Counted from the stretch's first letter, positions 17,476 through 27,656 are shown. The stretch: DNA of 52,004 nucleotides from Bacilli bacterium (GCA_028287395.1 JAQBPR010000025.1:1-52004), one strand, 5' to 3'. A program made the numbers and translations. The notes: a model not told the origin generated them from the sequence alone.

Positions 17476-19251
17476 TTAAAAGATCCACGAGCTGAACCAT
17501 TTCAAATAATTGGTTACATAAGAAGCATTTACAACCGCGCCCGACAAAATCGGATAAAACATTAGAAATAATAATAAAACGAGACCTAAATACCAGTAGA
17601 GCAAATAATTAATCGCTGGGTCTGAGGAAGTCTCTTTCATGTGCTTAATCACATAAACAATACAAAAAATCATAAATGGAACCATCGCAAAGTAATGATA
17701 AATGAAGGTTAAACGCGGTACTAATACCCAAGGCAAATAGTTGGCGCACATTGCAACAAATAAAAACAACACAACTTTGTCCTTTTTCCGTAAACCAATC
17801 CATAGTGTACTAAAGATGGCTGGAATCCCCACCCACCAAACGGCCGGGTTACCTAGCGCAACAATTACAGATGTTTTGCCTGTAGGTACTTGTCCGCCAT
17901 AATACCATAACGGTTTTTCCATGATTGGCCACTGCCACCAGGTTGATGAAAATGGGTGCGTTGCCTTGAGGTTTTTGTGATAATCATACATATGCTGTTG
18001 GTATGTAAGCACATCATGCAAGCCATGTCCGGGTCCTGGAACCATCATGAATGGGATGTAAGACAGTACATAGATTACTGCGGGTACGGCAATGAAAAAC
18101 AGTGCACACCAAGCTATGGTCTTTGTTGCCGCTAAAGGGAAGACATCGATAATATACCGATAGTTGCTTTGCACAGCATCATCTTTTTTGACAATATGTT
18201 TGGTAACCAACCGTCTTTTCGCTTGTGCATACTCTCTATATCTTTCATATAAGGTAAGGAAAAAGAGCACAGCCAGCCCCGCGCCTGCATAAATACCAGT
18301 CCACTTACTTGCAGCACCTAAGCCGAAAAATAAACCGGAAAGCGCTAAGGGTACGAGAGTTTTACGCAGCGAAATTTTATAAAAGTTTAATTGATTAAAA
18401 CGATACATATAGTAATACATCAAAATAATGAAGAAAACACCGTACACATCAATGGTTGCAATACGCGTTTGCACAAAGTGCATAAAATCAAACGTCAATA
18501 AAAAGGCCCCAATAAAAGCATACTCCGTTTTCTTAAACAACACTTTGCCAAACTTATAAAGAATTGGAATCATTGCAATTCCTAATAATGTACCCATAAT
18601 CCGCCAGCCAAAAGGATTCATCCCAAATATGCTCGTTCCCAAACCAATAATAATTTTACCTAATGGCGGGTGAGTGCTTTCAAAGGGTTCAATTTGATGC
18701 AGCTGTTCATAGGCTGTTCTTGCATGATAAATCTCATCGAAATAGGTGCCATTCAAATAAGATGGCTGATATGCGGCCTGATCCGCTTCATCAAATACAT
18801 AGGAAGGCTTCCCTTTGGTTTGCTTGCTCTTGACGCCCGGCACCACAATTTGGACAGGCAGCGGTTTATCAATCTTGTCCCCATATAAAGCAATCTCGTT
18901 TAAGCGAAAGCCTGGATTCTCTGCTGTAACTTTGACATATTGCGCATTAACAGTGAGGTTCAGAGTGCTCCACGCGAATACATTCCCATAATCGCGTTTA
19001 ATCGATTGGGCATCGTGCCAATTCTTTAGATCGTTAGAAAATTCAACCTTAAAGCTTCCATCCCCAGGACCAGCAAAGCTGTTAACCTTTTTGATCGTTT
19101 GATTTGTACCCAAATCCGCATAAAAGCTTTCTCCGGCTGTCGCAGGCTGCCAGAAAGTTTCCGGCGCTTTCAACGAGCCTAAATTAACCAATGCAAAGAT
19201 GGAATAAACAATAACTAACGCAAAAATCAATCGGTAATCTTTTTTATTCAA
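17476..19251 (-). CDS. PMT-family (GT39) membrane glycosyltransferase with discoidin-like insert
   Basis: GT-C fold transferase of 591 residues that probably moves a sugar from polyprenyl phosphate to protein or cell-wall acceptors. After the first transmembrane helix, an outward insert (about residues 28-125, LGSLKAPETFWQPA to FRLNEIALYGD) resembles an F5/8-type discoidin carbohydrate-binding domain. The catalytic loop has Asp172-Glu173 (YFDEIYHARTAYEQL) and His194-Pro-Pro-Leu-Gly-Lys. About ten transmembrane helices follow. The start is odd: TTG with no clear ribosome binding site, and the frame is open upstream into the preceding gene without any ATG or GTG. A fused homologue lies at 48448-51423. 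Confidence 0.88.
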   Translation of the reverse strand: MNKKDYRLIFALVIVYSIFALVNLGSLKAPETFWQPATAGESFYADLGTNQTIKKVNSFAGPGDGSFKVEFSNDLKNWHDAQSIKRDYGNVFAWSTLNLTVNAQYVKVTAENPGFRLNEIALYGDKIDKPLPVQIVVPGVKSKQTKGKPSYVFDEADQAAYQPSYLNGTYFDEIYHARTAYEQLHQIEPFESTHPPLGKIIIGLGTSIFGMNPFGWRIMGTLLGIAMIPILYKFGKVLFKKTEYAFIGAFLLTFDFMHFVQTRIATIDVYGVFFIILMYYYMYRFNQLNFYKISLRKTLVPLALSGLFFGLGAASKWTGIYAGAGLAVLFFLTLYERYREYAQAKRRLVTKHIVKKDDAVQSNYRYIIDVFPLAATKTIAWCALFFIAVPAVIYVLSYIPFMMVPGPGHGLHDVLTYQQHMYDYHKNLKATHPFSSTWWQWPIMEKPLWYYGGQVPTGKTSVIVALGNPAVWWVGIPAIFSTLWIGLRKKDKVVLFLFVAMCANYLPWVLVPRLTFIYHYFAMVPFMIFCIVYVIKHMKETSSDPAINYLLYWYLGLVLLLFLMFYPILSGAVVNASYVTNYLKWFSSWIF

Positions 19252-19315
19252 TTTTACATCAGACTCTAATTCATGTTTCTCATTTGTCTGGACCGTATAC
19301 CTTTTCGCGCCGATT

Positions 19316-20860
19316 TTACTTCCCCGTCCTCTCTTTATGGCCTAGACGACCTTTGTTTGTCGATGTAGACATTGGCTTAATCTCTGCAAAAGGCTGCAGC
19401 TTATTTCTTATTAAGATATCCCAACTCACTTTAATCATATAAATAAACAATAAAGTATTGGCTAAAGATGTGATCACTAACAATACTCCATGACGATTAA
19501 ATGTAACGATATTCGCTATGTTATTGGCAAGCACTTCATCCGTATTGAAAAAATGGGTTAAGCTAAATCCGAAAAATAAAAGCAAAATACGGCGATCTTT
19601 AAAATAAATACAGCTCATCAATCCAGGTAACAGAGCGTAAAATAAGTAGCGTTCATGCATCTTAACCATTACCATAAATACCGCTGTCATAAAAAAGAAG
19701 GCAATCCAATACAGCTTAGCATCATTCGCTTTACTCTTAAAATATAGAAACCCGCAATAAACCAAGCTTGCGGCAATTAGAAAATAGCTCCACATGGTAT
19801 AAGAGATAAACAAAATCTTATTCGACACAGGCTGCCAGTTACCGCCTACTAACGCAATTAAATTGTATGCATTTAAAGTAGCATAGTTATAGGAGCCCAA
19901 CGTATTTTTATACAAATCAATGATCGATAAAGGCCCGTGGATTTGATGAATCATAAAAGGAAGCGGAACAAGCACAATCACTAATAAACCAGCGACTACA
20001 CTTAAAGCAATGGTCTTAATATCTTGACGAATACGAATAAATACAAACAAAAGCAGGGGCCCGAACATAAGCGCCTGTGGCTTTATAAGGACTGCAAGGG
20101 CAAACAAAGCAGTAGAAAGCGGTACTTTGCCTTTAACAAGCATCATGATAGCCAACAAAATGAATAGCATAAAAAACGAATCGATCTGACCCCACGCTGC
20201 TGAATTCAAAATAATGGCCGGATTAAACGCATAAAGCGCAGCCAGTGCGATGGCAGCAGCAGGTGCAATATATTTTCTTGATACCGAGAATATCAGATAA
20301 GTACAGACAAGATCAGCAAGCATCGCAGGTAATTTATAGAGAATCAGCGTGCCTTGCGAGGGATATTCGATACCGATTGCGTGAGCCCACTTGGCTAAAA
20401 TATAAAGTACATACATATATCCAGGAGGATAATCTGCCAGTTTATCCGGGTGACCGTAGAAATGTGAAATTCCATTTTGTGCGACATCCTGCGACCATGC
20501 CACAAAGCTGACAATGTCGGAAGAGAAGCCTATTATACTTGGAGCAATAAGCAAGCGGAGAAAAGCAGCAACACATAATAATGCAATAAAGACAATATTT
20601 GATTCGGATTTAGAAAAAGCCAATCGTTGCTTCAGAAGCAAATTCCGATAAACCACTAAAAAAAACGCAATAAATAAAAGCGACCACCAAATGAGTCTTG
20701 TCCGTGATGCCGTAGTAATCATTGCGGCATTATCGGATGCGTTTGATATATTTATCGTTCCTGTAAAAGCAAGGGTTAAGCAAATAAATAAACAAAAGCA
20801 AACCATCATTCCAAGCTTTAATTTAAATGACATCCTGTTCATTATATAAATCCAAGCCAC
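19316..20860 (-). CDS. Membrane GT-C glycosyltransferase (Gpi18-related mannosyltransferase type)
   Basis: Polytopic protein of up to 514 residues with about twelve hydrophobic segments. Hallmarks of the Gpi18-related bacterial mannosyltransferases are present (numbered from the upstream GTG): Asp115 in FSSDIVSF, Tyr144-Pro-Pro-Gly, WGQID ending at Asp227, and His402-Glu-Arg-Tyr. It likely uses a lipid-linked sugar on the outer face of the membrane. The start is uncertain: the GTG abuts the ribosome binding site, and ATGs at 20842 and 20833 are alternatives. It lies 64 bases upstream of the PMT gene. The same two modules are fused in the 991-residue protein at 48448-51423, so the two proteins probably act together. 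Confidence 0.85.
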   Translation of the reverse strand: MAWIYIMNRMSFKLKLGMMVCFCLFICLTLAFTGTINISNASDNAAMITTASRTRLIWWSLLFIAFFLVVYRNLLLKQRLAFSKSESNIVFIALLCVAAFLRLLIAPSIIGFSSDIVSFVAWSQDVAQNGISHFYGHPDKLADYPPGYMYVLYILAKWAHAIGIEYPSQGTLILYKLPAMLADLVCTYLIFSVSRKYIAPAAAIALAALYAFNPAIILNSAAWGQIDSFFMLFILLAIMMLVKGKVPLSTALFALAVLIKPQALMFGPLLLFVFIRIRQDIKTIALSVVAGLLVIVLVPLPFMIHQIHGPLSIIDLYKNTLGSYNYATLNAYNLIALVGGNWQPVSNKILFISYTMWSYFLIAASLVYCGFLYFKSKANDAKLYWIAFFFMTAVFMVMVKMHERYLFYALLPGLMSCIYFKDRRILLLFFGFSLTHFFNTDEVLANNIANIVTFNRHGVLLVITSLANTLLFIYMIKVSWDILIRNKLQPFAEIKPMSTSTNKGRLGHKERTGK

Positions 20861-21009
20861 CCTTCTAAGTTAAATATATCAAATTCATTTTAATATACCA
20901 TAATAAAAAGGAAAAAGAGAATACTTTACAGTACTCCCATTTAATTAAACTCATTTAATTACACATTCATGATCTTCCATTTGCGGCGTTGGTGAAGTCA
21001 CCTCTTCTC

Positions 21010-22050
21010 TTAAAAAGATATGGTTCTTTTTTCTTGGCTGCTTAATTTTACAGCTTCAATCACACGAATCGTATTCAATGCATCTGTTGCGCTTACCGGT
21101 GCAGGCTTGTTCTCCGTAATAGACTCGTAAAGTCCGTTATAAAAAGATTCATAAGAGCCTGGAATAGTTTCAATTTTACTTTTTAACGTAAGCCCGCCTA
21201 CATTCATGGTTAATTCACCATAATTGTGCTCATGGTCTCTTCCCCATAAGGCATCTCCAGGTACTTTCCCCTGTTTTAAAGCATCCTCCTGCGAATCCAA
21301 ACCACATTTAATAAAGCTTCCTTTACTTCCATGCACTTGAAATCTCGGGCCGCTATGTTTGACAATCATGCTTGAATGCAGAATCACTCGTAATTTTCCA
21401 TACCCGAGTACAATATGAAAATAATCATCGACAACGCCATTTTCTCTTTGGGCAAATATGTCCCCTAAAACGCTTTCAGGAAGCCCGAAAAGATGCAAAG
21501 CTTGATCAATTAAATGAGCACCCAGGTCATAAAGCATTCCGGAGCCCGCTAAATTTTGTTCTCTCCAACGTGGAGTAACTTCTGGCTTATACCGATCATA
21601 ATGCGATTCGAAGCAATAAATTTCACCTAATGCACCCGATTCCATAACTGCTTTTACGGTCAAAAAATCATTGTCCCAGCGTCTGTTCTGAAAAACCGTT
21701 AAAACTTTTTTATTTTGTGAAGCGATTTCAATCAACTCTTCAGCATCCTTAGAGTGGTTAACAAAAGGCTTCTCAACGACAACATGCTTCCCCGCCAGCA
21801 AAGCTTGCTTAGCATATGGATAATGCGTTGTATTAGGTGTAGTAACAATAACTAAGTCAATGTTAGGATCCGCTAGTAATTGCTCGACATCCGTTACAAT
21901 TTCAACACCAGGAAAATCTTTTTTCACCTTTTCAGGATTAGAGGAGACAATTTTAGCACATTCAAAGCCTGCTAAAGTTTTTAAGAAGGGACCATGGAAA
22001 AATTGTCCGGAAAAGCCATAGCCAATCAAGCCAACGTGTACTTTTTTCAT
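21010..22050 (-). CDS. Gfo/Idh/MocA-family oxidoreductase
   Basis: NAD(P)-dependent dehydrogenase of 346 residues, probably acting on a sugar or inositol. The N-terminal Rossmann fold opens with VHVGLIGYGFSGQFFHGPFL. The family motif VEKPF (Lys about 94) carries the catalytic lysine, and the C-terminal GFO_IDH_MocA domain includes YDLGAHLIDQALHLFG. The YGFSGxxFHxP opener recalls the scyllo-inositol dehydrogenase IolW of B. subtilis, but that function is only a suggestion. The start codon directly abuts the ispG stop (TGAATG) behind AAAGGAG, so it is translationally coupled to ispG. An odd partner for an isoprenoid gene. Confidence 0.9.
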   Translation of the reverse strand: MKKVHVGLIGYGFSGQFFHGPFLKTLAGFECAKIVSSNPEKVKKDFPGVEIVTDVEQLLADPNIDLVIVTTPNTTHYPYAKQALLAGKHVVVEKPFVNHSKDAEELIEIASQNKKVLTVFQNRRWDNDFLTVKAVMESGALGEIYCFESHYDRYKPEVTPRWREQNLAGSGMLYDLGAHLIDQALHLFGLPESVLGDIFAQRENGVVDDYFHIVLGYGKLRVILHSSMIVKHSGPRFQVHGSKGSFIKCGLDSQEDALKQGKVPGDALWGRDHEHNYGELTMNVGGLTLKSKIETIPGSYESFYNGLYESITENKPAPVSATDALNTIRVIEAVKLSSQEKRTISF

Positions 22051-23160
22051 TCAAGCATTCTCCTTTAACTTTCGTCCTGGTATAGCACCTGTCAGTTCGA
22101 AATGCTTGACAATAATATCTATCTCTTTCTTCAATTCGCTTAATAGTTCTGCTTCCGGCACTTTACGAATCATTTCTCCGTAACGAAACAGCATCCCTTC
22201 GCCTCTTGCCCCCGCTATACCGATGTCGGCCTCTCTAGCCTCACCCGGACCATTTACTGCACAGCCTAGCACCGATACCTTAATCGGTACCTTGATCTTA
22301 GAGATATAATCTTCTACCTCGTTAGCAATCGAAAATAAATCAATGTCCAAACGTCCGCAGGTCGGGCAAGAAATCAATGTCGCCGCATTAGAAATGAGTC
22401 CGAATACCTTGAGCAGCTCGCGTGCTGCTTTTACTTCCTCTACGGGGTCTGCGCTCAATGAAATCCGCACCGTCGACCCAATACCTTGAGCAAGTAAGGC
22501 TCCTAAGCCTGCCGAGCTTTTAATCGTTCCCGAATAAAGTGTTCCCGATTCAGTTATACCCAAGTGCAGAGGGTATTTGAAGCTCGCTGCCGCCTTTGTA
22601 TAAGCTGCAATCGCCATCGGAACGTCAGATGCCTTTAAGGAAACGATAATATCTTTAAAATCAAGCTCTTCCAATATTCCAATATGAAATAGAGCGCTCT
22701 CTACCATGGCATCAGGAGTTGGATAACTATATTTGTCTAGTAAATGCTTTTCTAACGAGCCTGCATTGACCCCAATTCGGATCGGAATTCCACGCTCCTT
22801 GCAGGCGCGAACCACTGCTTCAACCTTATCTCGTTTACCAATATTACCTGGATTAATTCTTACTTTGTCAATGCCATTTTTAATCGCTGTCAGCGCAAGA
22901 CGATGATCAAAATGAATGTCTGCCACCAAGGGAATCGAAATCTGTCTTTTTATTTCCTTGATTGCATCGGCTGCTTCATTATTGTTCACTGTAACGCGTA
23001 CCAGCTGGCAGCCTGCTTCTTCCAACCGATGAATTTCTGCAACCGTTGCAGCAACATCAGCCGTTTTCGTCGTACACATACTTTGTATAATGACCTCATT
23101 GCTGCCACCAATAGTTAAGTTACCTACTTTTACTGGTACTGTCTCCGAACGTAGAAACAT
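22051..23160 (-). CDS. ispG: 4-hydroxy-3-methylbut-2-en-1-yl diphosphate synthase
   Basis: Iron-sulfur enzyme of the MEP isoprenoid pathway, converting MEcPP to HMBPP. It has 369 residues. The TIM-barrel part begins [19 protein letters not shown]. The [4Fe-4S] cysteines Cys265, Cys268 (ISCPTCGR) and Cys300 ([12 protein letters not shown]) and the cluster-ligating Glu307 are all present. A leader of about 100 bases separates it from clpX; it holds an inverted repeat and a segment complementary to the ispG ribosome binding site. Its product pathway also supplies the polyprenyl carriers used by the glycosyltransferases in this window. Confidence 0.98.
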   Translation of the reverse strand: MFLRSETVPVKVGNLTIGGSNEVIIQSMCTTKTADVAATVAEIHRLEEAGCQLVRVTVNNNEAADAIKEIKRQISIPLVADIHFDHRLALTAIKNGIDKVRINPGNIGKRDKVEAVVRACKERGIPIRIGVNAGSLEKHLLDKYSYPTPDAMVESALFHIGILEELDFKDIIVSLKASDVPMAIAAYTKAAASFKYPLHLGITESGTLYSGTIKSSAGLGALLAQGIGSTVRISLSADPVEEVKAARELLKVFGLISNAATLISCPTCGRLDIDLFSIANEVEDYISKIKVPIKVSVLGCAVNGPGEAREADIGIAGARGEGMLFRYGEMIRKVPEAELLSELKKEIDIIVKHFELTGAIPGRKLKENA

Positions 23161-23170
23161 AAATTTCTCT

Positions 23171-23244
23171 CTCCCATGACACCAAACATCCTCCGTTTCG
23201 ACCTTCCCTGTATGGGAGCATGCCGAATTGGAGGAATCGTTTGG
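23171..23244 (-). promoter_or_regulatory. Structured leader of ispG that can mask its ribosome binding site
   Basis: Between clpX and ispG the minus strand holds CCAAAC (23244-23239) pairing with GTTTGG (23187-23182), extended by TTCCTCC/GGAGGA. CTCCCAT (23218-23212) in the loop is the perfect complement of ATGGGAG (23177-23171), which contains the ispG Shine-Dalgarno region. A pseudoknot or alternative fold could control translation. No U-tract is present. Confidence 0.45.
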
Positions 23245-23259
23245 ACCGTATATTTTTAA

Positions 23260-24561
23260 TTAGGCGCTTTCTTCTTTCTTCTTGGCGCTTTCTTTTGGTT
23301 CTTTTACTTCTTTAATCTCTTTAGCTTCTTTGCCTTCTTTAAGCGTTAGCTGAGGCGTAACTTTGTCCAAGACGACCTCTTTGGTTACCAAGCAATTGGT
23401 TACGTCGGTACGTGAAGGAATATCAAACATCACATCGAGCATAATCGCTTCGATAATGGCTCTTAAACCACGCGCTCCCGTATTGCGTTTAATCGCTTCT
23501 TTGGCAATAGCCTCCAACGCTTCCTGATTAAATTCCAACGAGACATTATCCATTTCCAGCAGCTTCTGGTACTGCTTAACCAAAGCATTCTTTGGCTCGG
23601 AAAGAATACGCATCAAGGCATTTTCGTCTAAAGGCTCCAGAGAAGAGATAACCGGCAAACGTCCGACAAATTCAGGAATAAGCCCGAATCTCAGCAAATC
23701 TTCTGGCAGTACCATCGACAAGTATTCGCCTGGCTTTAAATCAATTTTATGACCTTCGTTGCTGAAGCCGATCACTTTTTTACCGATTCTGCGTTTAATA
23801 ATCGATTCCAAGCCATCAAATGCCCCGCCGCAAAGGAATAAAATATTCGTTGTATCAATTTGAATAAATTCTTGGTGCGGATGCTTGCGTCCACCCTGCG
23901 GCGGAACAGAGGCAACAGTACCTTCGAGAATTTTCAGTAATGCTTGCTGTACGCCTTCTCCAGAAACGTCACGGGTAATCGAAGGGTTTTCCGATTTGCG
24001 TGCCACTTTGTCGATTTCATCAATATAGATGATGCCGCGCTCCGCCTTTTCCACATCATAATCCGCAGCTTGAATCAGCTTCAAAAGAATATTCTCGACA
24101 TCCTCGCCTACATAACCCGCTTCTGTCAACGAAGTTGCATCAGCAATAGCAAATGGAACATTCAAAATTTTGGCTAATGTTTGCGCAAGCAGCGTTTTAC
24201 CGCTTCCTGTTGGACCTAACAGCAAAATGTTACTCTTTTGCAGTTCGACGTCCTCCAGCTTATTCTGCGAATTAATTCGCTTATAGTGGTTATATACCGC
24301 AACGGACAATGACTTCTTTGCTTGTTCCTGTCCTATGACATATTGATCCAATATCGAGCGAATATCTTTAGGCTTGGGTACATCCTTCAAGTCTAATTCT
24401 TCTTCATGCCCCAGCTCTTCTTCAACAATTTCCGTACAAAGCTCAATGCACTCATCACAAATATATACACCCGGACCCGCAACGAGCTTGCGTACTTGGT
24501 CCTGCGATTTACCGCAAAAGGAACATTTCAATTGCCCTTTTTCTTCATTAAACTTAAACAT
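23260..24561 (-). CDS. clpX: ATP-dependent Clp protease ATP-binding subunit ClpX
   Basis: AAA+ unfoldase that feeds substrates to ClpP. It has 433 residues. The N-terminal zinc-binding domain has Cys13, Cys16, Cys35 and Cys38. Walker A is GPTGSGKT, Walker B IIYIDEID; the IGF-type ClpP-docking loop is present ([14 protein letters not shown]). The C-terminus carries an extra lysine/glutamate-rich tail ([22 protein letters not shown]) with near-repeated KE units, longer than in many homologues. AAAAGGAG precedes the ATG. It follows clpP by 14 bases and forms an operon with it. Confidence 0.98.
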   Translation of the reverse strand: MFKFNEEKGQLKCSFCGKSQDQVRKLVAGPGVYICDECIELCTEIVEEELGHEEELDLKDVPKPKDIRSILDQYVIGQEQAKKSLSVAVYNHYKRINSQNKLEDVELQKSNILLLGPTGSGKTLLAQTLAKILNVPFAIADATSLTEAGYVGEDVENILLKLIQAADYDVEKAERGIIYIDEIDKVARKSENPSITRDVSGEGVQQALLKILEGTVASVPPQGGRKHPHQEFIQIDTTNILFLCGGAFDGLESIIKRRIGKKVIGFSNEGHKIDLKPGEYLSMVLPEDLLRFGLIPEFVGRLPVISSLEPLDENALMRILSEPKNALVKQYQKLLEMDNVSLEFNQEALEAIAKEAIKRNTGARGLRAIIEAIMLDVMFDIPSRTDVTNCLVTKEVVLDKVTPQLTLKEGKEAKEIKEVKEPKESAKKKEESA

Positions 24562-24575
24562 CGGATCACTCCTTT

Positions 24576-25166
24576 TTATTTCGCATCGATACGAGCGATC
24601 ACCTGATCGATCAAACCGTAAGCTTTCGCCTCTTCAGCGCTCATAAAGTTATCTCTATCTGTATCATGTTCGATTTTTTCATAAAGTTGTCCTGTGCGTT
24701 CTACATAAATTTGGTTGAGTTTCTGCTTTGTCCGATTGATCCAATCCGCATGAATTTTAATATCGGTTGCTTGGCCTCTTACCCCACCCAACGGTTGATG
24801 AATCATTACTTCGCTATTCGGCAGTGCGAAGCGTTTGCCTTTAGCTCCTGCTGTAAGCAATAACGATCCCATACTTGCTGCCATTCCAACACATATCGTC
24901 GAAACATCAGGCTTAATAAATTGCATCGTATCATAAATCCCCATACCGGCAGTTACGGATCCGCCCGGAGAATTAATATACAAGTGAATATCCTTTTCGG
25001 CGTCTTGTGCAGATAAAAACAATAGCTGTGCGATGACCAGATTGGCTACATCATCGTCAATCGCATCTCCGATAAAGATAATGCGGTCCTTAAGCAATCG
25101 CGAGTAAATGTCGTAAGACCTCTCGCCGCGTGCTTCTTGTTCTACAACCATAGGTATTAGATTCAT
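24576..25166 (-). CDS. clpP: ATP-dependent Clp protease proteolytic subunit
   Basis: Serine peptidase forming the double-heptamer chamber used by ClpX. It has 196 residues, the standard size. The catalytic triad is Ser98 (GMAASMGS), His123 (MIHQPLGG) and Asp172. The N-terminal propeptide-like [10 protein letters not shown] is typical. It has its own predicted promoter and is insulated from tig by a terminator. No CtsR-type heptad repeat is visible upstream. Confidence 0.98.
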   Translation of the reverse strand: MNLIPMVVEQEARGERSYDIYSRLLKDRIIFIGDAIDDDVANLVIAQLLFLSAQDAEKDIHLYINSPGGSVTAGMGIYDTMQFIKPDVSTICVGMAASMGSLLLTAGAKGKRFALPNSEVMIHQPLGGVRGQATDIKIHADWINRTKQKLNQIYVERTGQLYEKIEHDTDRDNFMSAEEAKAYGLIDQVIARIDAK

Positions 25167-25218
25167 ATAACCAACCCCTTTACCTCTTCATTTGCAGCTA
25201 CAAAATAGCTGTTTTTTA

Positions 25219-25247
25219 ATTTTATCATGTTTGCGATGCAATGTCAT
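25219..25247 (-). promoter_or_regulatory. Predicted sigma-A promoter of clpP-clpX
   Basis: Minus-strand ATGACA (25247-25242) and TAAAAT (25224-25219) are 17 bases apart, each matching five of six consensus bases. The leader contains a small hairpin CAGCTA/TAGCTG at 25195-25211. Confidence 0.55.
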
Positions 25248-25275
25248 TTTTCCGCCAACACGATGTTTTTCGTAA

Positions 25276-25308
25276 AATGAAAGGCACGTTCAGAACGTGC
25301 CTTTCATT
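25276..25308 (-). terminator. Terminator after tig
   Basis: Perfect 16-base inverted repeat around one central base (AATGAAAGGCACGTTC and its complement), followed by TTTTACG on the minus strand, just after the tig stop. Confidence 0.85.
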
Positions 25309-25312
25309 CTAT

Positions 25313-26617
25313 TTATTTCGCTACAGGTGCAGCAGCTTTACTGTTTTCAAGCAAGAAATCAATTGTTTTTTTGACAACCAATTCAGACTTCATGCTCTCA
25401 AGATTGCCATTGGCAGCTAAAATAGTACGTATTTCATCCACCGAACGTTTGTAGGTTTGAGCCATTTTCTCTAATTCCTCATCCAATTCCGTTTCAGAAA
25501 TTTCGATGTTCTCTGCTTTAGCCACTGCTTCAAGCACAAGGTTATTACGAACGCGCTTCTCAGCATCGCCTTGCATTTGCGTTTTAAGCACATCTTCATT
25601 CTGTGCGGAGAATTGATAGTACATTTCCATTGTCATCCCTTGCGATTTCAGACGGTTCTCAAAATCAGTCAACATCTGCTCTACTTCCGCTTCAATCATA
25701 ACCTTAGGAACATCTACTTCAGCAGCAGCGGAAATTTGATCAACGATCTGATTTTCTTTATCGCGTTGTGCAGCTTGCTCATTTTTCTCTTCCAAACGTT
25801 TAGTTAAATCCGCTTTAAATTCATCCAATGTATCGAACTCGCTAACGTCTTTAGCAAATTCGTCATCCAATGCAGGCAAATTTTTACGCTTAATTTCGTG
25901 CAATTTCACTTTGAAAACGGCAGCTTTGCCCTTTAAATCATCCGATTGGTAGTCTTCAGGAAAAGTGACTTCAATGTCTTTATCATCGCCAATACCCATG
26001 CCCACGATTTGCGCTTCAAAGCCAGGGATGAAGCTATTCGAGCCTAACTCAAGCGTATATTTCTCGCCTTTGCCACCATCAAACGCAATGCCATCGACAA
26101 AGCCTTCAAAATCAATAATTGTCGAATCACCGTTCTCAGCTTGTCCTTCATCGATGACAAGCAGCTCGGCATGTCTTTGCTGGAGTTTGGTCAACTCGGC
26201 ATCCAATTCTTCTGCACTTACTGCGTTTGATGATGCGGACACTTCAATTCCTTTATAAGCGCCTAACCGCACTTCCGGTTTCACTTCCACTGTAGCGGTA
26301 AATTGTAGCGGTTGTCCCTTGGCCATTTGCTGTACATCGACTTCAGGACGGTCAATAGGATCAATGCCAGTTTCTTTAACCGCTTGCATATAAGCTTCAG
26401 GCAGTAGAATGTCCAATGCATCTTGGTACAGACTTTCCACACCAAATTTGGCTTCAAAAATTGAACGCGGCACTTTCCCTTTGCGGAAACCCGGAATGTT
26501 AGCTTTTGCCGATACTTTCTTAAAAGCTTTGTCTAACCCTACGGAGACTTGATCCGCTTCTACCTCAATTGTAAGAACCCCTTGGTTCTTCTCTATTTTT
26601 TCCCAGCTTGCTTTCAT
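25313..26617 (-). CDS. tig: Trigger factor (ribosome-associated chaperone, peptidyl-prolyl isomerase)
   Basis: Binds the ribosome exit tunnel and helps nascent chains fold. The start MKASWEKIEKNQGVLTIEVE gives 434 residues and lies ten bases after GGAGGGG; an earlier in-frame ATG lacks support. The N-terminal ribosome-binding domain holds the GFRKGKVP signature. An FKBP-type isomerase domain (about 150-245, DSTIIDFEGFVDGIAFDGG to EVTFPEDYQ) and the helical C-terminal chaperone domain follow. The order tig-clpP-clpX is the usual one. A promoter lies in the end of the preceding gene. Confidence 0.97.
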   Translation of the reverse strand: MKASWEKIEKNQGVLTIEVEADQVSVGLDKAFKKVSAKANIPGFRKGKVPRSIFEAKFGVESLYQDALDILLPEAYMQAVKETGIDPIDRPEVDVQQMAKGQPLQFTATVEVKPEVRLGAYKGIEVSASSNAVSAEELDAELTKLQQRHAELLVIDEGQAENGDSTIIDFEGFVDGIAFDGGKGEKYTLELGSNSFIPGFEAQIVGMGIGDDKDIEVTFPEDYQSDDLKGKAAVFKVKLHEIKRKNLPALDDEFAKDVSEFDTLDEFKADLTKRLEEKNEQAAQRDKENQIVDQISAAAEVDVPKVMIEAEVEQMLTDFENRLKSQGMTMEMYYQFSAQNEDVLKTQMQGDAEKRVRNNLVLEAVAKAENIEISETELDEELEKMAQTYKRSVDEIRTILAANGNLESMKSELVVKKTIDFLLENSKAAAPVAK

Positions 26618-26680
26618 TTTATGCCTTCCCCTCCAAAAATGTACCGATCTTTTTTTCACGGTTCGAATTATAACCATTCT

Positions 26681-26708
26681 ATTATATCACAACTTGTTTT
26701 CATTTCAA
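26681..26708 (-). promoter_or_regulatory. Predicted sigma-A promoter of tig
   Basis: Minus-strand TTGAAA (26708-26703) and TATAAT (26686-26681) with a 16-base spacer. It overlaps the last codons of the upstream gene and lies about 60 bases ahead of the tig start. Confidence 0.65.
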
Positions 26709-27656
26709 GGCGAACGGAAATGTGTCTGCAAAACTGCGAACCGTTTGATATGCTTGCTTCATTTGCAGTTTTAAGTCGGACGTGATTTCATAAAGCTGTT
26801 GAATTTCTATTTCGTTCACCGTCCCGGATAACACATCCGCAAGCACACAATGCAAAGCTGCTGCCCAAACATTAGTTAAAGCGCGATCCAAATTCTCCAA
26901 TTGCTCATATGTTGCGGTTCCATAAATATAAGCTAGGAACTGCTCCCAAATTTGTTCGGCAAAATAAACCAACGTAGGCTCATTCACCTCGGCAACTTGT
27001 TGTAATTTATTTAAAATAGCAATGAACTCTAATGGATACTGCTTCATTTCTAACGGTACTCTTGCAACGTCAATAGTGAGCGGTACACCTAGCTTTAAAA
27101 CCCGAATTTGACCGTTGAATCCGCGAATCTTAAGGGTTTGCAGCGCTTTAAATTGCACCCATGGCGTGACCGTTGAATTCTGCAGCCATTCTACGAGACT
27201 TTCCGTCACACCTTTGCCTTCAAGCTGAACCGGTTCTTCCAAGTAGGCTAGCTGCTCTAACGAAAGCAATTGCATGTCTGGAGTCACTTCAGGCCGCAGC
27301 ATTTCAAGCAATTGCGTTGTATATTCCGGCTCATTTTCCGTTTTCATCCGCAAATGCTGACGAAACAGGTCTGCTTCGGTTTCTTCTTCCTCTTCCACTG
27401 GGTCGTCAGCTGATTTACCTGGCTGCATAGTTTCCAGCCACGCTAAGAGCGCTCTCCACTCTTCATCCGTTCTTGCGTCACCGCTGTTACAACGTCCCAA
27501 AAAACGCAGCAGTTCCATTGCTTCCTCATATCGTTCCATTTCAAGCATACGCGTAATCTCGATCTGATAAAAATCGATTGTTTTCGGCAAAAGAATAACG
27601 TTATCTATAGGGTTTTCTGCCAATGTGATCTCCACCTCTAATCTAAGTTGATGCAT
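26700..27656 (-). CDS. Cytosolic helical protein of unknown function
   Basis: 318 residues, no signal peptide or membrane segment. The N-terminal part contains TPR-like helices (FYQIEITRMLEMERYEEAMELLRFLG), followed by an acidic linker (VEEEEETEADLF) and further helical repeats that resemble HEAT/TPR solenoids. This suggests a scaffold or adaptor, but no family is recognised with confidence. The ATG directly follows AAAGGG, so the ribosome binding site is close. It is upstream of tig, and the tig promoter lies in its 3' end. Confidence 0.75.
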   Translation of the reverse strand: MHQLRLEVEITLAENPIDNVILLPKTIDFYQIEITRMLEMERYEEAMELLRFLGRCNSGDARTDEEWRALLAWLETMQPGKSADDPVEEEEETEADLFRQHLRMKTENEPEYTTQLLEMLRPEVTPDMQLLSLEQLAYLEEPVQLEGKGVTESLVEWLQNSTVTPWVQFKALQTLKIRGFNGQIRVLKLGVPLTIDVARVPLEMKQYPLEFIAILNKLQQVAEVNEPTLVYFAEQIWEQFLAYIYGTATYEQLENLDRALTNVWAAALHCVLADVLSGTVNEIEIQQLYEITSDLKLQMKQAYQTVRSFADTFPFALK

